DNA of 22,598 nucleotides, from the NCBI GenBank assembly GCA_027619145.1, contig JAQCGA010000006.1, forward strand, positions 1 through 22,598. Direction: 5' to 3'. This DNA comes from a bacterium (lineage in GTDB: Bacteria > Latescibacterota > UBA2968 > GCA-2709665). The notes beneath the pieces are model-generated. The model saw nothing but the letters and a program-made list of their open reading frames with translations, made no database searches and was not told the DNA's origin. Position numbers and translations under genes: made by a program. Positions 1 through 9,600 of this stretch are shown in pieces. Position 1 is the first letter of the stretch. Each line of letters starts with the position of its first letter.

Positions 1-26
1 TCGCGCGCCAAACCTCTTCGTCCTAC

Positions 27-73
27 AAAAAAGGCCGTTAGCCCTCCTCTGACCAGGAAAGCGGGCTAACGGC
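27..73 (-). terminator. Rho-independent terminator on the minus strand
   Basis: Arms gccgttagccc (34-44) and gggctaacggc (63-73) form a perfect 11-bp inverted repeat with an 18-nt loop. The A-run at 27-32 reads as a T-run after the stem on the minus strand. No T-run follows on the plus strand. No minus-strand protein gene lies just to its right, so it would end either a short RNA started in the AT-rich block near 120-150 or stray antisense transcription. Confidence 0.6.
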
Positions 74-118
74 GCGTTAGGCAGCATGAAGGGATGTTGC
101 AATCCTTCCACACATCTG

Positions 119-147
119 CTGAAAAAATTAATAAAAATTTATATAAT
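119..147 (+). promoter_or_regulatory. Candidate sigma70-type promoter
   Basis: A consensus TATAAT lies at 142-147. A weak -35-like hexamer ctgaaa is at 119-124, 17 nt upstream. The block from 120 to 180 is very AT-rich compared with the rest of the window. Transcription from here would run toward the hairpin terminator at 324-355. On the opposite strand the same block holds a perfect TTGACA (complement of 147-152) but only a poor -10 behind it. Promoter function is inferred from sequence only. Confidence 0.4.
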
Positions 148-310
148 GTCAAGATTTTTCATGTTACGCTCTCAGTAAAAATGGTACCGCCACCTTGCCC
201 ATGGTGAACAAAAACCACCAATCCACACCGGTATGGAACCCTGGGCGATAGGTGAAGACAATCCGTGTAGCGGTTTCGTCATCCCGGCCTCCCTTCATCC
301 TTCCTCCACT

Positions 311-345
311 GAGCGATTCCGCTCATGATGAGCGATTCCGCTCAT
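311..345. repeat. Two tandem copies of a 16-bp self-complementary unit
   Basis: The unit gagcgattccgctcat occurs at 311-326 and again at 330-345, a period of 19. Each copy contains the short hairpin gagcg-attc-cgctc. The second copy forms the core of the terminator stem at 324-349. The doubled, dyad-symmetric arrangement could also be a pair of protein-binding half-sites. Confidence 0.7.
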
Positions 346-355
346 CATGTTTTTT
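324..355 (+). terminator. Rho-independent terminator on the plus strand
   Basis: Arms catgatgagcg (324-334) and cgctcatcatg (339-349) are perfectly complementary over 11 bp around a 4-nt attc loop. Six T residues follow (350-355). It lies 349 nt upstream of the first large gene, so it either ends a separate short RNA or attenuates a long leader. The smaller hairpin at 311-324 sits directly in front and shares the same sequence, so the two stems could compete. Confidence 0.7.
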
Positions 356-518
356 CCTGGCTTTTTCGTATTCGAAAATAATTTCATATTTTTCAGCATT
401 TTAGTGGAATCCTAGTTCACTGGCAGGATGTTTGCAAGAGGCAGGTTATCACAGCCGACCCGTATTGAGTTGCAGACTGTGCGGAGGGCCGGCCAACCTG
501 TTTTTGAAGACACGATCC

Positions 519-637
519 ATGAATACCCTGCTTGTAGACGACAACGATGCCAGCACCGTACCCTGAGCCGATTGCTTGCCCAGCGCGGGCACAGCATCCG
601 TGCCGTGCCGGACGGCCTGAAGGCGCTGCTCTACTTA
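519..637 (+). pseudogene. Decayed response-regulator receiver domain fragment
   Basis: From the ATG at 519 one frame reads MNTLLVDDNDAST and stops at 564. The DD acidic pair and preceding hydrophobic strand are typical of the start of a CheY-like receiver domain. A neighbouring frame continues with RTLSRLLAQRGHSIRAVPDG and then LKAL, which matches helix 1, strand 2 and the start of helix 2 of the same fold. The two parts join if one frameshift near 557-561 is allowed. The match ends near 637, long before the phospho-acceptor Asp and the rest of the roughly 120-residue domain. No intact two-component gene is nearby. I read this as a frameshifted, truncated remnant, though the 87-aa open frame from 428 to 691 that includes the second part could still be translated. 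Confidence 0.55.
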
Positions 638-650
638 GGAGAAAGAATCC

Positions 651-704
651 ATGAAATCCAAGCGGAATTCAAAATGGCCAAAATCCAGTAAACGAGGCTC
701 ATAA
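651..704 (+). CDS. Possible 17-aa basic leader peptide
   Basis: The frame reads MKSKRNSKWPKSSKRGS and ends with TAA at 702-704. The last A of this stop is the first base of the ATG of the next gene (TAATG), an arrangement often seen in translational coupling. AGGAG at 637-641 lies 9 nt before the ATG, a better ribosome site than the GAGG that serves the large gene at 704. The peptide has seven Lys/Arg residues and no hydrophobic segment. It might be a coupling cistron for the exported protein downstream. It has no recognised family, and so short a frame can occur by chance. Confidence 0.35.
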   Translation: MKSKRNSKWPKSSKRGS

Positions 705-3586
705 TGACTCGACACCTCCCGTTTATCGGCAAACTCTTCCACGTGCTTGTGATTGGGTTTTGCACCTTCGGACTGCACCACACGGCCAACGCCTTCGAAG
801 GGGATATTATCACGCTCGTGAGAGGGCTCTCAAATCCGGTGGATGTATTTGTAGCCGGTAACCCGGAGAACCAGCTTTATGTTGCAGATCAATTAGCCGG
901 CACAATCATTCGATATACATTGACATTTGGCAGAACGGAGGCCAGTTCCGGGGTTGTGGTGGCAGGCGTAGACCCCCCAGGCTCAATTGAGGCGCCACCA
1001 GGAGACAGCGGCCCGGCAACGGAGGTACGGCTGGAGGCCCCCCAGTCCATTGCGGTAGACGCCCTTGGAAACCTCTACCTCACGGAAGGCGGACGTCTGC
1101 GCAAAGTTTCAGCCGTTGACGGAAAAATTGAAACGGTCTCAGCAGGCCTGGTAAATCCGCAAGGGGTTTTTGTGCGTGAGGGAAACCTGTACGTGGCGGA
1201 CCTGGCAGGTAATCAGGTTGTACAAATCAATACAGCCACCCTGTCCGTTGTAAAAAGCATTCCTGTGGACGCTCCTGTGGATGTTTACGTGAATGCGGTG
1301 AACACCCTCTACATTGCCCATCAAGGTGGGCTCTCCCGGCGCCTGGACCGCGCAGACTCGGTGGAATTCGTGACCGATCGGATAGGAGGTGCAGGTTTTG
1401 CGGCAGGCACGCGGGGTGAATTCTACTTGCCTAGAGGAAGACAGATCCTCAAACGTCTCGAAGGCCGCCCGTTTATCGAAGCGATCTATGCGGGTGACGG
1501 TCTGGTTGGTTATTCAGGAGACAAAGGCCCGGCAACCCGGGCAAAGCTGGGAAACGTCCGTTCCGTATTCCTGGATTCCCACGAAAACCTGTATATCGCC
1601 GAGCAGGGCGACGGCGAGGGCCGGATACGCAAGGTAGAATCTCTTGAACTCGTCCTGGGCACCCCGGGCGACCAGCGGATCTCCCTGGTGGCGCCCCAGA
1701 GGCTCTTTGAACTGGGTTCCGGCGACCGGGTCTCGCTGGAACTGTTTGCCCACGGTTTGGCCCACGTCGGTGAAATCGAGCTCTATCTGGACTTTGTACC
1801 CTCCGATGTGTTGAGCATGGGGTTATCGAAGCGAGCAGAGAACGGTGACCTGGAGTTCTACACTGCGCCGCCCCGCTTTTTCATTACGCTCGGCGGCATG
1901 ACCGAGGTCTGGAGACAAAATCCCAATAATCCAAATTTTGCCAATGTGGGTGGAGGGGTTGGAGAGGTGAATTATACCGTACGCGCCACCACGGAAAGCC
2001 TGGTTAGCGGAGACTCCAACCTCGGCAAAGCATTCATTGACGTTACCGATAAGTTCAACGCCCTCACCCAGGCGCTGGTGGTTGTCAGAGAGATTCGCAT
2101 CAATGGGTTTCCCGTGCACCCGGAGGAGTTCGATCCGGGATATCCGCTTATTCTGGAACTGAAAGGCTCTGCCTTCCCGAACGTAGGCAGCATTGCGGTT
2201 TCCTCGGCAAAGATCCTGGCGTCCAACACCGCCTGGCCCAGCGATGAAGTGCCCATTCTTCGCCTGCGAGCCACTGCAGGCAGTGGAGAGAAAGACGGCG
2301 GCTCGATCGACCCGTCCGTGAATGGGATCCGATTAACGCTCCTCGACCCTGAAACCGGCGCAGGGTTCGCGCCGGAAGATTTTTTCCCCCAGAATGCACT
2401 TAAGCTGTACCGAAGCACGGATTCTGAATTCGACGAAAACGACACGGAAATCGGCTCGAGTGTCCTGGACACGCTTGCCTTCGGCATTCCGGTCGTGATC
2501 CCCGCTCGCCGGGCGGATCTGCCAAAGAACGCCTCGCCCTACTACATTGTCACAGCCCGATTGATGCATACGGTGGAACACGGACGCGCGTTTACGGTGG
2601 GATTCGACAGCGAACTGATCACCAGCGTTGGAAACATCAGCGCGGGCACAGCCATTGGTGAGGACCGGACGATTCGCACCTGGCAGTGGGGGGATACAAA
2701 TGCCGATGGGATGGTCGGTCTGGTAGATGCCATTCTCGTGCTTCGCTGGATTGTGGGTCTGGATGACCCCCCTGACATCAGGTATCGAATCATCGCAGAC
2801 GCAAACTCGAACGGACTGGATGTGGGAGACGCCATCCGGATTCTCCGTTTTGCCTTTGGAGACCTCATTTCCCTCCGGGCGGACAAACGGGTACAGCCCT
2901 GGCAGCCCGAAGCAAAGCTGCTCCGGTCAAGCCTTGTGCCCCTGGAGAACAGTGGCTATTCGTTGGAGGTCGATATTGCGCCCGCTGAAGGCGCCGTCGG
3001 CGGAGACCTCTACCTCACCTACGACCCGTCGGTCGGACAGGTGAACACATTCCACATAGAAGGTTTATCTGCACAGGCAATCTACGCGGCCAATACGGAA
3101 ACACCGGGCCGGGTACATATTGCCTTTACAGACCCGCACGGATTATCCGCCCAGAGCGCACTCAGCTTGCGCCTGCAACTGGCAAACGGGACCTCGTCCG
3201 AAATAACCCGGGTGGACCTCACCGGCCGCTTCTACGACGCGTCCGGCCCGCTCGGCCCGGAGGAAATCCGCCTGTCACATCCCATAGAGCCGCCGCTACC
3301 CTCTGAATACAACCTGCTACAAAATCAGCCCAACCCTTTCAACCCGTCCACCACCATCGGCTACGAACTCCCCGAAGCCGGCCACATGATTTTGCGTGTG
3401 TACACCGCAACAGGACAGCTTGTCCGCACCCTGATGAACAGCCATGTCCAGGCTGGCCGCCACGAAGTCCAGTGGGATGGTCTGGACAATTCCGGCCGCC
3501 GCATCGGCTCGGGTATTTACATCTATCGTCTGGTTGTGGACGGTGGCAAATTTGCAGCCACCCGGAGAATGATCCACCTCAAGTAA
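704..3586 (+). CDS. Exported NHL-repeat protein with dockerin-like pair and C-terminal sorting domain
   Basis: A 960-residue secreted protein. A signal peptide (about 1-30, cleavage likely after ANA) is followed by NHL/SMP-30-type propeller repeats (about 35-315, for example GYSGDKGPATRAKLGNVRS and ENLYIAEQ). Next is a beta-rich cohesin-like stretch (about 325-650). Two Ca-binding dockerin-type loops follow, starting GDTNADGMVG (663) and ADANSNGLDVGD (698), each continuing into a helix. A second cohesin-like domain spans about 740-850. The last 95 residues hold NQPNPFNPSTTIGYELP and end in RMIHLK, the FlgD-like/Por-type sorting domain. No catalytic motif was seen, so a structural or ligand-binding role outside the cell is likely. 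The start at 704 is supported by GAGG at 694-697 and by the signal peptide. It overlaps the preceding mini-ORF by one base and the next gene begins 18 nt after its stop, suggesting co-transcription. Its tag is clearly diverged from those of the next two genes. Confidence 0.85.
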   Translation: MTRHLPFIGKLFHVLVIGFCTFGLHHTANAFEGDIITLVRGLSNPVDVFVAGNPENQLYVADQLAGTIIRYTLTFGRTEASSGVVVAGVDPPGSIEAPPGDSGPATEVRLEAPQSIAVDALGNLYLTEGGRLRKVSAVDGKIETVSAGLVNPQGVFVREGNLYVADLAGNQVVQINTATLSVVKSIPVDAPVDVYVNAVNTLYIAHQGGLSRRLDRADSVEFVTDRIGGAGFAAGTRGEFYLPRGRQILKRLEGRPFIEAIYAGDGLVGYSGDKGPATRAKLGNVRSVFLDSHENLYIAEQGDGEGRIRKVESLELVLGTPGDQRISLVAPQRLFELGSGDRVSLELFAHGLAHVGEIELYLDFVPSDVLSMGLSKRAENGDLEFYTAPPRFFITLGGMTEVWRQNPNNPNFANVGGGVGEVNYTVRATTESLVSGDSNLGKAFIDVTDKFNALTQALVVVREIRINGFPVHPEEFDPGYPLILELKGSAFPNVGSIAVSSAKILASNTAWPSDEVPILRLRATAGSGEKDGGSIDPSVNGIRLTLLDPETGAGFAPEDFFPQNALKLYRSTDSEFDENDTEIGSSVLDTLAFGIPVVIPARRADLPKNASPYYIVTARLMHTVEHGRAFTVGFDSELITSVGNISAGTAIGEDRTIRTWQWGDTNADGMVGLVDAILVLRWIVGLDDPPDIRYRIIADANSNGLDVGDAIRILRFAFGDLISLRADKRVQPWQPEAKLLRSSLVPLENSGYSLEVDIAPAEGAVGGDLYLTYDPSVGQVNTFHIEGLSAQAIYAANTETPGRVHIAFTDPHGLSAQSALSLRLQLANGTSSEITRVDLTGRFYDASGPLGPEEIRLSHPIEPPLPSEYNLLQNQPNPFNPSTTIGYELPEAGHMILRVYTATGQLVRTLMNSHVQAGRHEVQWDGLDNSGRRIGSGIYIYRLVVDGGKFAATRRMIHLK

Positions 3587-3604
3587 TCAAGGGGCCTGAC
3601 GCAC

Positions 3605-6600
3605 ATGAATCCAAAAGCCAAACACATCGCCATCTGTCTGAGCCTGTTCCTGGTTATAGCCGGCTCAATACCCGGTCACGCCCGCGAAGCCCATATTACC
3701 AGCGCAACGGCCGCCCCGGGGGACAGCAATATTGCCGTTTCTCTGGTGGTTGAAGATGCCTCCGGAATTGCCGGAGGCGAACTGTCTTTCAGTTTCTCAC
3801 CAGACGTGCTCAGCCTCCCATCGTCCGACCGGGTCATCAAAACCAGCCTGACCGCAGATTTCCAGCTTGTCGTTAATATCGTGAGTCCTGGAAAAGTCCG
3901 AATCGCCCTGGCCGGCAACGCGGCCATCCCCTCCGGAGGTGGCGCCCTGTTGACGGTTCTGTTCGATGTGAAACCCGACCAGCCAAACCGAACAGCCAGT
4001 ATCCAGGGCACCGGCGCTTTCTGGGACATCGAGGGAGAACGGTTCGACATCCCGAAGCAGTTCGGAAAAGGCACCTTCACAGTAGAATCGCCAACCTCCG
4101 GACAACCGGACACCGTTTTGTGGATGAGCGCCACGCCGGATGGAGTCCTTTCCAGCGGTAGCCCTGCGACGATACGCGTGCAGATCATGGATCTGAACGG
4201 CAACCTGCAAAGCGGCGATCATACGACGGTTGTCAGCTTCACCATCACATCCGGGCAGGGCAGCCTTTCCGCATCCGAAGCAACGGCCTCCGGCGGGGTG
4301 GCTACAGTAACCCTCACCAGCAACCAGCCCGGCAGTGTGACTGTTCGGGCCGCCACTAACGGAGGGCAGACCCGTTCTCTGACCGTTGTTTTTCAGGACA
4401 CCGCCCCGAGCAACGATCTCCTTATAGCAAAAACCCAGAAAGAAACCTACGCGACCAACGAAGAAATCATCGTGGAATTCTCCGGCCTTCCTGGCAACCC
4501 TCAGGACTGGATCGCGTTAGCCCCGGTTTCTGCAAACGCCAATTCGTACGGAGATTGGTTCTATACCGAAGGCGCAAAAGAAGGCGCCCACACCTTTAAA
4601 GGTCTGCAACCCGGAGAATACGAAGTCCGTATCTATCTTAACAATACATACAACATTGAAGCCCAATATGCCTTTACCGTACTGGAGGATACAGGAGACG
4701 ATACCACAGACGAAACACCGGGCGACGACACCACGGACGAAACACCGGGTGACGATACCACAGACGGAACACCCGGTAACGGCACCATAATCGAATCAGG
4801 TTTGATTGCAGGCAGCGGTGTCAAGGGGTATGCCGGCGACGGTGGACCGGCAACGGACGCACAATTGGATTATCCGGCGGCGATTGCGATTGATGCCGGT
4901 GGCAATGTGTACATTGCTGAGTTAGGCAATAAACGGGTTCGTAAAATCGACACCTCGGGCAGGATCACAACCGTGGCGGGCAATGGGGAATTCTTGCCCA
5001 ATCCGAACGGTGGCCCTGCGACTGAGGCAACGATAAGCTCACCTGCTGGCTTGGCTGTGGATAACAATGGGAATCTCTATATTGCATTGACAAATCTGGG
5101 TCAAATCGCAAAGGTCGAGTCCCAAACAGGAAATATGAGTGTGATTGCAGGCAAAGGCTTCCTGCAGTTTTCCGGCGATGGCGGTCCGGCTTCAGAGGCC
5201 GGTCTGTCCAACCCATACGGTCTCGCATTGGATAACCGGAACAACCTCTATTTTGCTGAAAGACATAACAACCGTATCCGGAAGATTGACCTGAGTACGG
5301 GCATTATCAGCGCTGTTGCGGGAAGCGGAGAACCCGGTACCGGTGGGTTTTCCGGCGACGGCGGCCAGGCCACGGAAGCACAACTGAATCAGCCGGTAGA
5401 TGTGGCTGTGGACGCTGCGGGCAATGTGTATATAGCCGACTGGTCAAACGGACGCATCCGCAGAGTTGATCCGGCAGGTGTCATCGCCACCGTTGCCGGT
5501 GGCGGCACGAAGCACCCCCAAAATGGGCTAACTGCTACGGATATAAACCTTGGCGGTCCACAATATGTGGTTATCGATGCATCGGGCAATCTCTATGTAC
5601 CGTGGCAGGCTGCGATCCTTCGTGTCGATCCATCCGGTACCGTGACGATTGTCGCCGGCGCGTCCGGTCAAAATGACGACTTTAAAAGTGTGTCGGCACT
5701 GGGAATGGACAGGGAGGACAACCTTTATGCCTCGGATTCCTCCTATCATATTGTTAAGAAATTTTCGGCTGCCGAACTTGCCGCTATCACGCCGGACGGC
5801 GGTTCTACCGATGGCACGGGAGGGCAGCCGGGCGATGACCAGACCGACGACGGGTCCGGCACAGGTGATCAGGGAGGTGGCACGGGAGGACAGCCGGATG
5901 ATGGAGGAACAACATCTCCGAGCACTCCACTGCCGGGTATTGGTGCAGCAGCCCCGGGCAGCTTTTTCAAATCGGACGGAGAAGCAAGGAAGCCGTTGAT
6001 TGGCATAATCGAACAAATTGCAGGAACCGGCGAACAGGGCTATTCGGGAGATGGTAGCCCGGCAACCGGGGCGATGCTAAACCAACCGTACGGTGTGGCT
6101 GTGGATTCGGCAGGAAATGTGTATGTGGTGGATTTATCAAATAAGCGTGTACGCATGATTGACACACAGGGCGTGATCACGACCGTAGCGGGCAATGGCG
6201 AGTATTCGCCAGCAGCCACCGGGCAGGCCGCGACCAAAGCAGGGCTACATAATCCCAGCGGCATTGCATTGGACACCAATGGCGATCTTTACATTTCAGT
6301 GGTCCCCGGCTCTCAGGGGCAAATCTTAAAGATTGATGCGGCAACCGGTGCAATAGGTCCGGTAGCAGAAACACCAGCCGGAGAGGCATCTTTTGGTCCA
6401 AATGGTCTGGCTCTGGACGGCGAGGGGGGTCTGTATGTTGCAGACCGGAACAGCCACCTGGTTCGTAAAGTAGATCTCGGCACCGGCACAATGATCACCG
6501 TGGCTGGGAAAGCCGGGGGTGCGGGTGGATACGCCGGTGACGGTGGACCGGCCACCGATGCATTGTTGAATTGGCCGAAAGATGTGGCGCTGGATGCGGA

Positions 6601-9600
6601 CGGCAATCTCTATATCGCCGATAGCTCGAATCAGCGTATTCGAAAGGTGGACACGGATGGAATCATCACAACCGTTGCCGGCGGGGGCACAAAAGGTTTA
6701 GGTGATTCGAAAACGCATCCACCCTATGTGGCAACCGACCATCGTGCAAATGCTACCAGTGTGGTGGTAGACTCCCGGGGCATTGTGTATACGGAAGCTT
6801 CTGACGCCTTTGGAATCCTTGCCATTTTCCCCAATGGAAAGATGGCGCTACTGGACCTGGGCGCTACTCCCTCCAATCTTGATATCGGGCCCGACGGCGC
6901 CCTGTATGCAGCAATGGACAACCGAGTCCTTAGAATCACCCCGCCCGCCCTGGCTTTCCAGTTGAAAACATCATCTCTTGCCATCAAGAGTGATGGTGTT
7001 TCCTCCACGACACTGCGTGCGGAACTGGTGGATGCCAATACAGAAAACCCGGTAAACGACAGTTCGATCCGTGTGCAATTCGAGATTGTGGAAGGTATGG
7101 GCACTTTGTCTGCCTCAGATGTTGCCGTTGATAACGGCGTTGCGGCGGTCACACTCACAAGCAACACGCCTGGCATGCTGACAGTACAGGCTGGCGGAAA
7201 CGGCCTGGATACACAAACGGTACAGATTGCCGTGGTTGAACGATTTCACATGGAGCCGGGGAATGGACCGCTGGGGACTGTGGTCGATCGCGCCGCAGCA
7301 TCATTAGACCCCAATGTGTCACTCCTCATAGGCGGCGGCGTGGGAGACGGCGGTTCGGCGCTGGATGCCTATTTGAACCGTCCATCGGACCTTTTTTACG
7401 ATCGGTTGAATAACCTCTATATCGCAGATGAATTGAATCACCGGGTGCGCCGGGTGGATGCAAACACCGGTGAGATCACCACCGTGGCGGGCAGGGGTAC
7501 CCCCGGATATTCAGGTGATGGCGGCGCGGCCACCGAAGCCCATCTCAACCGTCCCTCAGGAATCTTTATCGACGGCTCCGGAAATCTCTACATTGCCGAT
7601 AAGGCGAACAACCGGGTGCGCATGGTCGATGCGCTGGGCGTCATCACCACGGTTGCAGGCGACGGCGCCCAGCGTGTTCATGGCATAGGGGCCTACCTGG
7701 AAGTGGGAATGAGCAACGCAGATGACGAACTTGGGCGTGACTATCTGGGGCCATTTGAAGAATTCAGGGGCATCTTCTTTGAAACCGCCGATCACATCCC
7801 TGCGACAAGAGCGCATTTAAACGGCCCCAGCGACATATTTGTAGATGCGGCGGGCAACCTTTTTATTGCCGATACGAACAACAGGCGTGTGCGCCGGGTG
7901 GATGCCGCAACAGGCATCATCACAACCGTTGCCGGTGGGGGGAAAACTGCGGACGGGCCAACAGCGACGGATCTTTTTCTCGGAATGATCATGGATGTTT
8001 TTGTGGATCGTTCGGGTGATCTGTATGTGGCGGAATTCTCGAAGATCCGCAAGGTGGATTTGGAGACAGGCGTCCATTCAGTGGTTGCGAACATTCCGCT
8101 GGGAATTGCCAGGATGACACTTGATGAATCAGGCAACATCTACGTGTCGCGGTTAATTGACATTTCAAAATGGGATGCTGAAACCGACTCGGTGATGTCG
8201 GTTGCCGGCGGCGGTTATGTATTGCGCGGCGTTTTGGCCGGTGGAGGGGTCTGGGTGGATCGCAATGGATCGATCATATCTGCAGAGGAGAACCGTATTC
8301 AGCGTACCGATGCAGATCATACGATAACTCGCATCGCCGGAAAAGCCGTGCCGGAAACCTTTACCTCTGAGACACCCATACAGCCCCGACGTCTGTTATT
8401 GGCAAAAGATGGGACGCTTTATATTGCCGACCAGCAGCACAACTGTGTGCTGAAAAGAGACACCCATGGTGCAATCACGGTTCTGCTGGGCGGCGGCGAC
8501 GAACATCCCGAAAAGCCATCGCTCTTTACGTTGCCGACCAGCTTGAACATCGGACAGCCTACCGGACTGGCGTTTGATGCATCCGGACGACTCCTGGTTG
8601 CGACAACGACCTATCTCTTCCGACAGGGCGGTTTTACAGGCTTTGAAAGGATCGCAGGCAAGGTTCTCGGGGTTGGCGTGAATCCCAATGAGGGCGATCA
8701 GGCGCTCGATGTCTTCCTCAACAGCATCGCCGATGTGGCGTCCGACAGCCGGGGCAATGTGTTCTTTTTTGAGGGCAACACGTACACGGTCTGGAAACTG
8801 GACCCTTCGGGCGTGATTACAAAATTCGCAGGAAACGGAGCCTATAAATCCAATCTGGACGGCGCTGAAATCGGCGATGGCGGCCAGGCTACGGATGCCT
8901 CCCTGTCCAATGTGAGCAGTCTGTTTGTGGACGCTCAGGACCGGCTCTATATTGGCGATTCAAACAACCGGCGGGTGCGGCGTGTGGATGCGTCCGGCGA
9001 AATCACGACGGTTGTGGGAAGCAGCAGCACTTTCAGTGCTATCGGCGATGGATGGAAAGCCACTGAAGCAAGATTGAGCAACCCCACCGACGCAACCATC
9101 GGTGAGGACGGCAGCCTGTATATTGCGGATTCCGGAAACTTCAGCATCCGGAAAGTAGACCCGGAGGGCATCATCCAAACTCTGGCAGGTCCGCCGCCGG
9201 CCCTGACTGAATCATCCAGAAGTGTCGGAAGCGATCCTTTTTATAGCCTGGCGGGCTTCAGTGATATCGTGGTCGAGCTGTCGGACATACAGGCGATCCA
9301 GCAAGACGCCCCCGGCACACTATGGGTTGCCGATGGCAATCGTATCCTTCAACTCACCGTGCCGTCGCGGCGCATTGTGCTTCAATTTGACCGGAATATC
9401 ATCTCGACAAAAGAACAGGAGACGGCTACGCTTGAAGCACGAATTTTAAAAGCAGATGGCAGCCTGGATACGGACGACAGTGTATCGGAACTCAGCGTGT
9501 ACATCATACAGGGCGCAGGAACACTTGCCCAGACACGGCTGTCTGTGAATAACGGCGTTGCGAGAACCGAACTGCGCAGCAATACCCCCGGGGTTATGGC

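Larger units (their letters stand above)
154..355 (+). ncRNA. Possible terminated leader or small RNA (no known family recognised)
   Basis: The stretch between the TATAAT at 142-147 and the terminator at 324-355 has no convincing reading frame and would give an RNA of about 200 nt. Short complementary segments are visible, such as tggtg and cacca around 210-225. I compared it by eye with common riboswitch cores (cyclic-di-GMP, TPP, SAM, glycine) and saw no match. It could be a stand-alone small RNA or an attenuated leader of the exported-protein genes that begin at 704. Confidence 0.25.

Noticed and set aside
154..324. Known riboswitch in the leader region
   Set aside because: By-eye comparison with common riboswitch cores found no match; a covariance search would be decisive.
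428..691. 87-aa open frame before the first large gene
   Set aside because: Only its middle part (about 555-637) looks like protein, a receiver-domain piece. The rest has no pattern and no good ribosome site was seen, so I describe it as a pseudogene fragment.
4697..4777. CRISPR-like repeat array
   Set aside because: The units are directly adjacent, in frame and coding (DDTTDETPG), without spacers.
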